DNA from: JAXLYX01 sp046351215
GTDB lineage: Bacteria > Myxococcota_A > Polyangia > Polyangiales > Houyiibacteriaceae
Assembly: GCA_046351215.1 (NCBI GenBank)
Contig: JAXLYX010000007.1
Span: forward strand, 1-64,000
DNA length: 64,000 nt
Direction of reading: 5' to 3'
Both the position numbers and the translations under genes were made by a program. The notes below the pieces were generated by a model that did no database searches, was not told where the DNA came from, and saw only the letters and a program-made list of their open reading frames with translations. Within the stretch, counting starts at the first letter, position 1, and each line of letters opens with the position of its first letter. Shown piece after piece: positions 9,521-17,767 of this stretch.

Positions 9521-11227
9521 TCAGCGCCTTCGATCGGTACGACGCGCGTAGACGTCGCGGTGGACCCAGAGGATGTCGGGGCGGACGGCGAACCCGGTCC
9601 GCGAGTAGAGCTCTCGACCCTCGTACTCGAATCGGGCCACCGGCACGTACCAATCGTCGAGGTCGGGCACCACGCAGCCCGTATCCGTCACGACCGTCGG
9701 AAAGTGGCCTCGTTCGAGACGGTACGGGAGATCGCGCAGGCCGCCGGCGAAGGCCACGTCGCTGATGCCCATCTGGTGCACGTGCACCGTGCCGTCGCGA
9801 CGGTAGGCGTAGAGGGGATGGGCGGGCACGAAGACGGGGCCCGGATAGCGCGAGAGCTGCTCTTCGAAGCGTCGTTCGGCACGGTAGTCGGCTTCGGTCG
9901 GCGTCTGCGCGCGTGGATCGTAGGCGAGGGCGGCCAGCTGCACGAGCATCGCCATCGCCGCCGGCAGGGCGGCGAACCGGGCGGCGCCTTCGCTCATCGC
10001 TGCTTGCTCCGCGACCTTCGCGATCACGATGCCCGTGTAGAGGCTCGCGTAGGCGGCGACCGGTATGAAGCAGTTCGAGTACGCCCACTGCGTGCTGTGA
10101 TTGAGGTCCGACGCGAGCGCGCCGCCCACGGCGAGGAAGAGGAAGTACGGCGAAGGCAGATCCATGCCCCGCCCGAGCGCGCGCGTGAGGCCGAGCAGCG
10201 AGACGATGGCGATCGGAGGAACCAGCAGGCGCCAGCGGGGGCTCTCGTACCACAGCTCCGAGAAGTACATGTGGGGCGGGAAGTCGAGGGTCTGCACGCG
10301 CTGCACGAAGGCGGCGACGAGCAAGGCGCCGAAGGCGAGGGCGACGAAGCGCGTGCGCCGGCCGAACGACGCTCCGAGCGTCGGGACGAGCACCAGAGTC
10401 GGACAGAGGAAGAGCAGGTCGCGCCAATATTCGAGGACGAAATTGCGCACGTAGAAGAGGTGCCCTTGGTGCCCTTCGAGGATGTAGAAGCGGAACCAGC
10501 CGCGCGAGAGCACGTCCTCGAGCTCGCCGACGGCGAAGCCGGCCGTCGCGCCGACGATGCCGAACACGAGGGCCCGACGGACGTTCACCGTGAGCAGGTA
10601 GAGTCCGACGAAGGGCGCGAGTATCGCGCTCGTCTGCTTCGTGAAGAAGGCGAGCACGAAGAGCAGCGCGGAGGCCACGGCTCCTCGGGTGCTCCGGGCT
10701 TCGTACGCCACGAGGGTCGCGGCGAGCCCCAGGGCGAGCGCCAACGCGTCCGCACGGGCGAGGTCGTAGAACGTCCCGTTCGTGCGGTACAACGCGGCGT
10801 AGAGCCCGACGGCGACGAGCCCGCCGCGAATGCCTGCTTCGCGCCGACCGGCGTGGAAGAGCATGGCGAATGTGGCGAGGGTCGCGACGAGCGAGATCGA
10901 ACGTCCGAGAGGGAACGAGAGTCCGCCCGCGAGGGCACCGAGCGCGGCGAGGACCCGCGAGTAGATCGGCGTGTAGAAGAAGGCGACGAAATCGCTCGAG
11001 GGGCGCGCGTAGATCGGTTCGCCCCGGAGCAGGCGCGCCGCATGCGTGATCATTCCCCCTTCCATCCATTCGAGATCGAAGGGGAAGGGGAATCGGAGCG
11101 TCGCGCAGTAGACGAAGGCTCCGAGGTAGCCGGCGAGGACGAGGAGCACGAGCGCGATCGCCAGACGGACCGGTCGTGGCTCGCCCGCGCGGCGGAAATC
11201 GGGGGGATGGCTGGTGGTCTCGGTCAC
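9521..11227 (-). CDS. GT-C family membrane glycosyltransferase
   Basis: The 568-residue protein is dominated by about eleven hydrophobic segments. The first periplasmic loop contains FPFPFDLEWMEGGMITHAARLLRGEPIY, here given only as its family pattern: an acidic DLEWxEG loop followed by LLRGExIY, as in GT39/ArnT-like transferases that use polyprenyl-phosphate sugars. The C-terminal third is a soluble periplasmic domain. Translation starts at GTG 11227. Its promoter faces away from that of the GT2 gene at 11343, and the MBOAT gene follows 37 bases downstream. Likely role: adding a sugar to a surface glycan on the periplasmic side. Donor unknown. Confidence 0.72.
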   Translation of the reverse strand: MTETTSHPPDFRRAGEPRPVRLAIALVLLVLAGYLGAFVYCATLRFPFPFDLEWMEGGMITHAARLLRGEPIYARPSSDFVAFFYTPIYSRVLAALGALAGGLSFPLGRSISLVATLATFAMLFHAGRREAGIRGGLVAVGLYAALYRTNGTFYDLARADALALALGLAATLVAYEARSTRGAVASALLFVLAFFTKQTSAILAPFVGLYLLTVNVRRALVFGIVGATAGFAVGELEDVLSRGWFRFYILEGHQGHLFYVRNFVLEYWRDLLFLCPTLVLVPTLGASFGRRTRFVALAFGALLVAAFVQRVQTLDFPPHMYFSELWYESPRWRLLVPPIAIVSLLGLTRALGRGMDLPSPYFLFLAVGGALASDLNHSTQWAYSNCFIPVAAYASLYTGIVIAKVAEQAAMSEGAARFAALPAAMAMLVQLAALAYDPRAQTPTEADYRAERRFEEQLSRYPGPVFVPAHPLYAYRRDGTVHVHQMGISDVAFAGGLRDLPYRLERGHFPTVVTDTGCVVPDLDDWYVPVARFEYEGRELYSRTGFAVRPDILWVHRDVYARRTDRRR

Positions 11228-11251
11228 GGGTCGGGGTCCGGCTCGGCGAAG

Positions 11252-11280
11252 GGACTAACGTCCCCGGCGGCGGACTGCAA
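11252..11280 (-). promoter_or_regulatory. Predicted promoter of the GT-C gene
   Basis: On the minus strand, TTGCAG (11280-11275), 17 bases, TAGTCC (11257-11252); the leader would be about 18 bases. It diverges from the GT2 promoter at 11303-11331. Confidence 0.5.
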
Positions 11281-11302
11281 GAGGCGCAGAGCCATCCCCT
11301 CT

Positions 11303-11331
11303 TTGCCGGACCGGGGTCCTGCCTGTATCAC
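11303..11331 (+). promoter_or_regulatory. Predicted promoter of the GT2 gene
   Basis: TTGCCG (11303-11308), 17 bases, TATCAC (11326-11331), then 11 bases to the ATG at 11343, giving a very short leader. Confidence 0.5.
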
Positions 11332-11342
11332 TGCGCAACTCC

Positions 11343-12080
11343 ATGTCCCGTCGCCGAGCGCCCACGTCGCTGTCGATCGTGCTTCCCTGCTTCGACGAAG
11401 CCGAGGCCATCGGAACCGTCGTCGAGTCCGCCCTTTCGGTCGGACGGAGCCTGGTCGAGCAGCTCGAGGTCCTCGTCGTGGACGACGGCAGCACCGACGC
11501 GACGGCCGAGGTCGTCGAGGACCTCTGCTCCATGCACCCGGAGGTGCGGCTCCTCTGCCACGGTGTGAACCGCGGGTATGGCGCTGCGCTCCGCACGGGG
11601 TTCGCGGCCGTCCGTCACGAGCACGTCTTCTTCACCGACGGGGATGGCCAATTCGACCTGTCGGACCTCCCGCGGCTGCTCGAGCTCGCTCCGCGTTTCG
11701 ACGTCGTCTCCGCCTACCGCCGTGCACGCCGGGATCCCTGGGCCCGTGTCCTGAACGGCCTCGCGTGGACCCTGCTCACGAACACGTTGCTCGGAGCGGA
11801 CGTCCGGGACGTGAACTGCGCGTTCAAGCTCTTCCCGCGACGGCTCGTCGAAGAGGCCGACCTCCGCAGCGAGGGTGCCCTGCTCTCGGCCGAGCTGCTC
11901 TCGGAAGCCCGTCGCCTCGGCTACTCCATCGGACAGGTTCCGGTCGAGCACCTCCCGCGTCGGGCCGGCCGTGCGACCGGGGCCGATCCGGCGGTGATCG
12001 GGCGCGCGTTCGGCGAGCTCGCCGAGTTGGTGGCGCGGCGAGTCGTCCGCACCCCGGTCACCGCATCCACCCGCGCCTAG
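11343..12080 (+). CDS. Family 2 glycosyltransferase (DPM1/polyprenyl-phosphate type)
   Basis: The 245-residue soluble protein has a GT-A fold with SIVLPCFDEAEAI near residue 10, VLVVDDGSTDAT near 45 and the metal-binding FFTDGDGQFDLSDL near 100. It has no C-terminal membrane helices. This type usually moves a sugar from a nucleotide donor to undecaprenyl phosphate on the cytoplasmic face. That would supply the lipid-linked donors used by GT-C enzymes, and two such GT-C-like proteins lie next door on the opposite strand. The divergent promoters suggest co-regulation. The sugar cannot be named from the sequence. Confidence 0.85.
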   Translation: MSRRRAPTSLSIVLPCFDEAEAIGTVVESALSVGRSLVEQLEVLVVDDGSTDATAEVVEDLCSMHPEVRLLCHGVNRGYGAALRTGFAAVRHEHVFFTDGDGQFDLSDLPRLLELAPRFDVVSAYRRARRDPWARVLNGLAWTLLTNTLLGADVRDVNCAFKLFPRRLVEEADLRSEGALLSAELLSEARRLGYSIGQVPVEHLPRRAGRATGADPAVIGRAFGELAELVARRVVRTPVTASTRA

Positions 12081-12093
12081 AGATCGGGACGGC

Positions 12094-13002
12094 TCAACCG
12101 AGGTTCGCGCAGACCCGGTTGCGTCCGGTGCGCTTGGCCTCGTAGAGGCGCTCGTCGGCGTCGCGGATCAGGTCTTCGGGGCCCTTGTGCCGTTCCGCGC
12201 TCCATTCGGCGACGCCGAGGCTGATCGTCACGTCGATCCGCGTTCCGTCGAACTCGAAGTAGGTCGATTGCACGAGGCGGTTGAGCTTGTTCGCGAGCTC
12301 GACCGCGCCACGCGCGTCGATCTCCGGCGTGATGACGGCGAATTCCTCTCCGCCCGTCCGCGAGACGACGTCATCCCTCCGGACCCGCGCCTTCACGAGC
12401 GTGCCGAGCTGCCGGAGAACGGCGTCGCCCGCCAGGTGGCCGTGCTTGTCGTTGATCTGCTTGAAGTGATCGATGTCGAAGAGGATCAGCGAGAACGGGC
12501 GCTTGTATCGCGTCGATCGCGAGATCTCCTTGTCGAGCGCCTCGTCGAAATAGCGCTTGTTGTGGACCTGGGTCAGCCCGTCGGTGGTCATCAGACGGTA
12601 GATGACCTCGTGGTACTGCCCCTCCACGTTGGATCCGAGGATGAACTTCAGGATCGTCCGGCCGACCTTGAGCTGATCCCCGTCCCGCAGGAAGACGGAG
12701 TCGATGGGGTGGTCGTTGACGTACGTTCCGTTGGTCGACCCGAGGTCGCGCACTTCGTAGGCGCCCCCCCGGAAGCTCACCTGGCAGTGGTTCCGGGAGA
12801 CACTCTCCTGGTCGATCTGCACCTCGCAGGCCGACGATCGCCCGAGCGTGAGCGTCCGGTTGGCGAGCTCGATACGTCGCCCCAGGTCATCGCCATAGAT
12901 GACGACCAGGCATGCCTTCTGGTCCGGGTCGGCCTTCTTGGGAGGGCCGACCACGGTCACCACGGTTCGGTTGGGGTTCGTGGTCCGCTCGTCGTCGGAC
13001 AT
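12094..13002 (-). CDS. FHA-GGDEF diguanylate cyclase
   Basis: In this 302-residue protein the FHA phosphothreonine-binding domain lies at about residues 50-110 (LGRSSACEVQI, SVSRNHCQV, LGSTNGTYV). The GGDEF domain lies at about 140-300 with the active signature GGEEF. An RxxD inhibitory site (RRDD) sits five residues before the signature, so product inhibition by c-di-GMP is expected. FHA-GGDEF fusions let Ser/Thr kinase phosphorylation control c-di-GMP synthesis; a Hanks-type kinase is at 49637-51328, but a link is only inferred. The gene is convergent with the GT2 gene, with 13 bases between stops. A -10-like box lies 6 bases before the ATG. Confidence 0.93.
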   Translation of the reverse strand: MSDDERTTNPNRTVVTVVGPPKKADPDQKACLVVIYGDDLGRRIELANRTLTLGRSSACEVQIDQESVSRNHCQVSFRGGAYEVRDLGSTNGTYVNDHPIDSVFLRDGDQLKVGRTILKFILGSNVEGQYHEVIYRLMTTDGLTQVHNKRYFDEALDKEISRSTRYKRPFSLILFDIDHFKQINDKHGHLAGDAVLRQLGTLVKARVRRDDVVSRTGGEEFAVITPEIDARGAVELANKLNRLVQSTYFEFDGTRIDVTISLGVAEWSAERHKGPEDLIRDADERLYEAKRTGRNRVCANLG

Positions 13003-13008
13003 GAGCCC

Positions 13009-13014
13009 AGCGTA
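13009..13014 (-). promoter_or_regulatory. Predicted -10 box of the FHA-GGDEF gene, leaderless
   Basis: TACGCT on the minus strand, 6 bases before the ATG at 13002. Transcription would start at or next to the start codon. No clear -35 box. Confidence 0.4.
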
Positions 13015-13107
13015 CCGGAAGGTCGGGGGGCATGGGAATCCACTCCGAGCATGTCCGCGTCCGGAGGCGGCGTCCGAACGGTCCCCTGGCGTTTGCGGGC
13101 CGTTTTC

Positions 13108-13137
13108 TTGACCCCCCGATCGGCGGACCCGTAGCTT
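13108..13137 (+). promoter_or_regulatory. Predicted promoter of the penicillin-binding protein gene, leaderless
   Basis: TTGACC (13108-13113), 18 bases, TAGCTT (13132-13137), then 8 bases to the ATG at 13146. This placement decides the start, since an in-frame ATG at 13032 lies upstream of the promoter. Confidence 0.6.
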
Positions 13138-13145
13138 CCGGCCGG

Positions 13146-14489
13146 ATGTCGCGCGTCCTCGATCGTTCCAGTCTGCGCCGGGGCCTGCTCCGGCTCTCGC
13201 TGATCCTCGGTCTCGCCTGCATGAGCGCCGCCGTCTCGGCCCGACCTCCGGCCCCCGGCACGGAGCCCGGCCGTGTGCCCCAAGGGGCGGCGACCAGGGC
13301 GCCGGCGACTCCGCCGCCGGGCGGCTCGAATGTGATACCCGCTTCGCGTGCCGCGCCCCCCCCGCCAGTGCGTCCGAGCGCCCGGCGTACCGTAGAGCTC
13401 CTGGCCGGCTTCTCGCCGACCGAGCACCGCGCGGATGGAGAGCTCCTCGTCGCGGATCTCACGGACGGCCGTCGAGCCGAGCTGACTCTCGATCGTGCCC
13501 TCCAGACGCACGTCGAATCGATGTTCCGTTCCTACGAGGTCCCCTACGGCGCGGTCGTGGCGATCGAGCCTTCGACGGGTCGCATCCTCGCCTACGTGAG
13601 CCATTCGAGCGTGGAGCGGGAGCCCGGCGACATCGCCCTCGATCCGGCTCCGCCCGCGGCGTCGGTGTTCAAGATCGTCACCGGATCGGCTCTGGTCGAC
13701 AACGGGGTCGAGCCCGGCACGCGCGTCTGCTACGGCGGCGGCCTGCATCGGCTCGCGTTGGCGGATCTCGAAGACGATTCCGCGCGCGATCGCCAGTGCG
13801 CGACGCTCACCGACGCCATGGGCTCGTCGATCAACGCGGTCTTCGCGAAGCTCGCGGACCGGAACCTCCGTCACTCGACGCTGGAGCGCTACGCTTCGGC
13901 GTTCGGATTCGGTCAAGCGCTTCCGTTCGACGTCGCTACCCGGCCGTCGCCGATGGACGTCCCCGACGATCGACTCGAATTCGCGCGAACGGCGGCCGGC
14001 TTCTGGCACATGCACATGTCCCCGTTCCACGCGGCGCTCATCGCGGCGACGATCGCGAACGATGGGACCATGCCGCGTGCCAGCATGGTCGAGCGGATCG
14101 TCGCGGCGGACGGGGCCGTCCTCCATCGCTTCGCTCCCTCGGACTACCGTTCCGTGCTGCCACCGGCGACGGCTCGTCGCGTGGGCACGATGATGAGGCG
14201 GACCGTCACGCACGGAACGGCCCACTCGGCGTTCTTCGACGAGCGCGGGACTCCCTTCCTCCCGGGCATCGCCGTCGCCGGCAAGACCGGAACCCTGACG
14301 CGCGAGTCCCCCTATCGCGGCTACACGTGGTGGGTCGGCTACGCACCGGCCGATGCTCCACGCATCGCGGTGGCCGCCCTCGTGATCAACTCGCCGGAGT
14401 GGCGCATCAAGGCGAGCTACGCGGCGCGAGAGACTCTGCGCCAGTACCTGATGCGCCGGCCGACCACGGCGGCCCGAGCCGCTCGCTAG
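13146..14489 (+). CDS. Penicillin-binding transpeptidase-domain protein
   Basis: The 447-residue protein starts with a signal peptide or anchor (RRGLLRLSLILGLACMSAAVSA). An Ala/Pro-rich linker leads to a penicillin-binding transpeptidase domain from about residue 110. The three active-site motifs are in order: SVFK (SxxK), SSIN (SxN) and KTGT. It cross-links or trims peptidoglycan in the periplasm. It has no transglycosylase domain and no long dimerisation domain, so it is shorter than class A or class B PBPs, and its precise role is open. The ATG at 13146 fits both the signal peptide and the promoter just upstream. It is convergent with the PilT-family gene. Confidence 0.88.
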   Translation: MSRVLDRSSLRRGLLRLSLILGLACMSAAVSARPPAPGTEPGRVPQGAATRAPATPPPGGSNVIPASRAAPPPPVRPSARRTVELLAGFSPTEHRADGELLVADLTDGRRAELTLDRALQTHVESMFRSYEVPYGAVVAIEPSTGRILAYVSHSSVEREPGDIALDPAPPAASVFKIVTGSALVDNGVEPGTRVCYGGGLHRLALADLEDDSARDRQCATLTDAMGSSINAVFAKLADRNLRHSTLERYASAFGFGQALPFDVATRPSPMDVPDDRLEFARTAAGFWHMHMSPFHAALIAATIANDGTMPRASMVERIVAADGAVLHRFAPSDYRSVLPPATARRVGTMMRRTVTHGTAHSAFFDERGTPFLPGIAVAGKTGTLTRESPYRGYTWWVGYAPADAPRIAVAALVINSPEWRIKASYAARETLRQYLMRRPTTAARAAR

Positions 14490-14529
14490 GCGGAGGAGGT
14501 CCCCCGTGCGGAGCGAGCTTCCCTTCCGA

Positions 14530-15570
14530 TCAGGTCAGCGCGGCACGCGCGACCTCGACGGAGATGAGGCCCTGCTTCACGCGCTCCTTCAGGGACATCT
14601 CGAAGGTCTGCATGCCGTAGGGATGGACTCCGCGCTCCATCACGTCCTTGAGCGGGAGATTGCCGTCCGGGCGCTTGATCGACTCCTTCGCGGTGCCCGT
14701 GTTCACGAGGACCTCGGCCGCGATCACGCGTCCCTTGCCATCGGCGCGTGGGAGCAGCCGCTGACAGATGACGCCCTTGAGGTTGTCGGCGAATCGCTCG
14801 CGGACCTCCTGCGGATCCCGCTTGCTCGCGAGGGAGAGGACGCGGCCGACCGTGCGCTGCACGTCCGGTGTGTGGAGCGTCGAGAGGACGAGGTGACCCG
14901 TCTCGGCGGCCTTGAGCGCGATGTCCATGGTCTCCTCGTCGCGGATCTCGCCGACGAGGATCACGTCCGGATCCTGCCGGAGCGCGGCGCGCAGCGCGGA
15001 GGGGAAGTCGGGGGTGTCGAGCCCGATCTCGCGCTGCGAGATGCAGCCGAGCTTGTCGGGATGGATGTACTCGATCGGATCCTCGACCGTGACGATGTGC
15101 ACGCGCTGGTTGGTGTTGATGTAGTTCACCATCGCGGCGAGCGTCGTGCTCTTGCCGTTTCCGGCAGCGCCGCAGCAGAGGATCATGCCGCGCTCGTTCT
15201 CGGCCAGCTGGCGTACGGCCGGCGGGAGGAGGAGCTCCTCGAACTCGGGGACCTTGTTCGGGATCGCGTGGAGCGCCATCGCGAGCGTGCCCCGCTGCCG
15301 GTAGACGTTGCACCGGTAGCGGCCGACGCCCGGGATCGCGTACGAGGTGTCGTATTCCTGCAGGTCCTCGATGCTTCCCTTGAAGCGCGACTTGCGCAGG
15401 ATGATCTGCGCGAGCGCCTGGGTGTGCTCGGGCCGGAGGGCATCGCCCTGGAGGTAATGGAGGTCGCCGTTCACGCGGAACGCCGGCGGCTGCCCGACCT
15501 TGAGGATGATGTCGCTGGCCCCGTACTGCTGGCCCTTCGACAGGAGCGCGTTCAGCGTGGTCTCTTCCAT
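14530..15570 (-). CDS. PilT/PilU-family pilus retraction ATPase (second copy)
   Basis: The 346-residue cytoplasmic ATPase has an N-terminal PAS-like subdomain (ASDIILKVGQPP) and a RecA-like core. The Walker A motif is GAAGNGKST, deviating from the usual GPTGSGKST but keeping the essential GKST. The Asp box IVTVEDPIEYIH, Walker B DVILVGEIRDEET and His box TGHLVLSTLHT are all present. It is a paralog of the pilT at 52397-53509 and stands apart from other pilus genes, as PilU-type or accessory PilT copies often do. The start overlaps the opposite-strand start of the extensin-like gene: the two ATGs share CATG at 15568-15571. Confidence 0.9.
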   Translation of the reverse strand: MEETTLNALLSKGQQYGASDIILKVGQPPAFRVNGDLHYLQGDALRPEHTQALAQIILRKSRFKGSIEDLQEYDTSYAIPGVGRYRCNVYRQRGTLAMALHAIPNKVPEFEELLLPPAVRQLAENERGMILCCGAAGNGKSTTLAAMVNYINTNQRVHIVTVEDPIEYIHPDKLGCISQREIGLDTPDFPSALRAALRQDPDVILVGEIRDEETMDIALKAAETGHLVLSTLHTPDVQRTVGRVLSLASKRDPQEVRERFADNLKGVICQRLLPRADGKGRVIAAEVLVNTGTAKESIKRPDGNLPLKDVMERGVHPYGMQTFEMSLKERVKQGLISVEVARAALT

Positions 15571-16309
15571 GCGATCGAAGGATAGCCGAGGTCGACGCGG
15601 ATTCGGAGCCTCGGTCGTGGCGGCCGCTCTCCTCGGCTCGGCCGGGGCCTTGGCGCAGGGGGTCGTGATCGAGCCTCCGGGCGACGAGCCGGACGAGGCG
15701 CCGATCGAGTGGACGCCCTCCGTGGAGGTCCGGGCGCTGCTCGCGCTCGAGCCGCACGAATGCCTCGAACGGCTCTCGTCCGATGCCCGCTTCGAGATGG
15801 CGGAGGGCCCCGACGAGGGGGTGGCCTACGTGCGGCTCGACGGGCCGCTCGGAGGCGTGAGCTTCGAGTTCGAGGGACGCGACGGCGTCCACGAGGTGAT
15901 CGACTGTCGCTTCGCGATGGTCCTCCGGAGCTTCGCGCCCGCGCTGCGGCGCGAGCGCATCCGCCGCGTCGGGCACCTCTCGATCTACCGTCCCGGAGCG
16001 GTCGTCCGCCGCTCGCATCGGGAGAGCGGGCACGCCCATGCCCTCGCGATCGACGTGCGTCACCTCGAGCGCGACGACGGCCGCGTCTTCGACGTCGCGA
16101 GCGATTGGGGCGATTCGACGCCGGACTCGGCGCCCTGCGATCCCGTGCTCCTCGAAGCGGCGCAGACGAGCCCGATTCGTCGCCTGGTCTGTCACGCTGC
16201 GGCCGAGGGGCGCTTCCAGATCGTCGTCACGCCCCATCGCGACGCGGCGCATCGGGACCACGTGCACCTCGAGGTCGTGCCGGGCGTCGATTGGGTCTAC
16301 GTGCGCTGA
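15569..16309 (+). CDS. Extensin-like / M15-type peptidase, secreted
   Basis: The 246-residue protein has a signal peptide (RRGFGASVVAAALLGSAGALAQG). A C-terminal domain carries SGHAHALAIDV and HRDHVHLEV, the zinc-ligand pattern (HxxxxxxD and HxH) of the extensin-like/LAS peptidase group. Such enzymes cleave D-amino-acid bonds in peptidoglycan in the periplasm. A conserved cysteine pair (DSAPCDP and LVCHAA) may form a disulfide. The ATG overlaps that of the divergent PilT-family gene, so its promoter must lie inside that gene. The downstream end is 22 bases from the group II intron. Confidence 0.72.
   Translation: MRSKDSRGRRGFGASVVAAALLGSAGALAQGVVIEPPGDEPDEAPIEWTPSVEVRALLALEPHECLERLSSDARFEMAEGPDEGVAYVRLDGPLGGVSFEFEGRDGVHEVIDCRFAMVLRSFAPALRRERIRRVGHLSIYRPGAVVRRSHRESGHAHALAIDVRHLERDDGRVFDVASDWGDSTPDSAPCDPVLLEAAQTSPIRRLVCHAAAEGRFQIVVTPHRDAAHRDHVHLEVVPGVDWVYVR
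15579..15584 (-). promoter_or_regulatory. Predicted -10 box of the second PilT-family gene
   Basis: TATCCT on the minus strand, 8 bases before the ATG at 15570, inside the divergent extensin-like coding sequence. No clear -35. Confidence 0.4.
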
Positions 16310-16331
16310 ATCCCCGGCGGCGTATCCCAGA

Positions 16332-16409
16332 ATCGGCATAGGGGCCCGGGGAAATCCCCCGGGACCCCTGCCACACCACCGGACATGCGGGTCCGCATCC
16401 GGCGGTTCG
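16332..16409 (-). ncRNA. Group II intron domains V and VI
   Basis: On the minus strand a 34-base hairpin at 16409-16376 fits domain V, with the catalytic triad reading CGC, as known for group IIC, rather than AGC. Domain VI follows, with a GC-rich stem. A bulged A lies 8 bases from the 3' end, the expected branch-point position, and the element ends with GAT. Confidence 0.75.
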
Positions 16410-16420
16410 GAGAGTTGAGG

Positions 16421-17767
16421 TTACGCGGCCAGCCTCGGGATGCCGAGTTGGTCGAAGTAGTGGATGGGGAACGCGATGTGGACGAGCTGGGCGGAGTTCT
16501 TCCACCAGCGGCGCCCGTTGATGGCGACCCTTGCGGCTCCGCGCTCGGAGAGTCCCCGAGCGCGCAGTTCGCGGTAGATCGTCGGGCCGTGGCGCCAGTG
16601 CTTGAGATGCAGCGCTCGGAGTCGGTGCCGGATCCATTCGTCGAGCTCGCGGAAGACGTTGTTCGTGTCCGCGAGGCGGAAGTAGTTCTTCCATCCCGTC
16701 AGGTACGACCGTAGGTCCTGCGCGACTCGCGCGATGCTCTGGCTCCGGGTGCGGCGCGTCAGCTCTCGCACTCGATCCTTCATCGTTTCGAGGGCTTTGG
16801 GCGCGACCCGACGCTTCACCTCGCCGCCTCGGCCGCTCCAGAAGGAGTACCCGAGGAGTTTGCGGTTCCACGCCCGGTCCACGGCGCTCTTGGCTTCGTT
16901 CACGCGGAGTCGGAGGTTCGCGTAGAGCCGCCGAAGCAACCCCATCACGCGTTCGCCCGCACGCCTCGACCGCACGTACACGTTGCAGTCGTCGGCGTAG
17001 CGCACGAACGCATGTCCGCGCCTCTCCAGCTCCTTGTCGACCTCATCCAAGAGCACGTTCGCGAGCAGCGGCGAGAGTGGCCCACCTTGCGGCGTGCCCT
17101 CGTGTCGCTCCGTCGCGACCCCGTTCGCCATCATCCCGGCTTCGAGATAGCGGCGAATCAGCCCGAGCAGTCTCTCGTCCTCGAGTCGCTTCGCGAGCCG
17201 TCCCATCAGCACGTCGTGGTTCACGCGGTCGAAGAACTTCTCGAGGTCCACGTCCACCACGAAGCGACGTCCCTCGTTCACGAAACGCTGCGCTTGCACG
17301 ACGGCGTCGTGGGCGCTTCGTTTGGGACGAAAGCCGTAGCTGTGCTGCGAGAAGGTCGGATCGAACCGAGGTCCGAGCACCTGCAGGATGGCCTGTTGGA
17401 TGAACCGATCGACGACGGTCGGGATGCCGAGCTCTCGTACCCCACCACCGCGTTTCGGGATCGCATGCCGTCGTACCGGCGACGGCTGGTACGTGCCCGC
17501 GAGCAGTTGCTCGCGGAGCGCGGGCCAGTGCGTCTTCAGGTGCTCCGGCAGCTCATCCACCGTCATCCCATCGATGCCGGCGCTGCCCTTGTTCTTCCTC
17601 ACCCGTTTCAGCGCGGCCTGGAGGTTCGTGCGTTCGCACACACGCTCCATCAGGTCGCTCGCTCCCGAGCGCTCGTTTCCGTGCGTCGCCGTGGGCGCTT
17701 CCGCGCTCCGATCCGTCTTCGGGGCTTCACCCCGCTCGTGGATCGGGAGCTCGAGTTGCCTCGACAT
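16421..17767 (-). CDS. ltrA: Group II intron reverse transcriptase/maturase
   Basis: The 448-residue intron-encoded protein has reverse-transcriptase motifs in order: KGSAGIDGM, HSYGFRPKRSAHDAV, VDVDLEKFFDRVNHD, GTPQGGPLSPLLANV and the catalytic FVRYADDCNVYV. The maturase X domain follows (LTGWKNYFRLA), and the C-terminus is of the FDQLGIPRL type. There is no HNH endonuclease, in line with group IIC proteins that target terminator hairpins. All catalytic motifs are intact, so the intron may still be mobile. ATG 17767 is chosen; an in-frame GTG at 17794 is possible. Confidence 0.95.
   Translation of the reverse strand: MSRQLELPIHERGEAPKTDRSAEAPTATHGNERSGASDLMERVCERTNLQAALKRVRKNKGSAGIDGMTVDELPEHLKTHWPALREQLLAGTYQPSPVRRHAIPKRGGGVRELGIPTVVDRFIQQAILQVLGPRFDPTFSQHSYGFRPKRSAHDAVVQAQRFVNEGRRFVVDVDLEKFFDRVNHDVLMGRLAKRLEDERLLGLIRRYLEAGMMANGVATERHEGTPQGGPLSPLLANVLLDEVDKELERRGHAFVRYADDCNVYVRSRRAGERVMGLLRRLYANLRLRVNEAKSAVDRAWNRKLLGYSFWSGRGGEVKRRVAPKALETMKDRVRELTRRTRSQSIARVAQDLRSYLTGWKNYFRLADTNNVFRELDEWIRHRLRALHLKHWRHGPTIYRELRARGLSERGAARVAINGRRWWKNSAQLVHIAFPIHYFDQLGIPRLAA

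Noticed and set aside
9464..12145. An 893-codon plus-strand open frame spanning GT-C and GT2 genes
   Set aside because: It covers two unrelated genes on different strands and the promoter region between them, with no domain.
13032..13145. Earlier ATG for the penicillin-binding protein
   Set aside because: The added 38 Arg-rich residues would precede a normal signal peptide, and the promoter at 13108-13137 lies downstream of this ATG.
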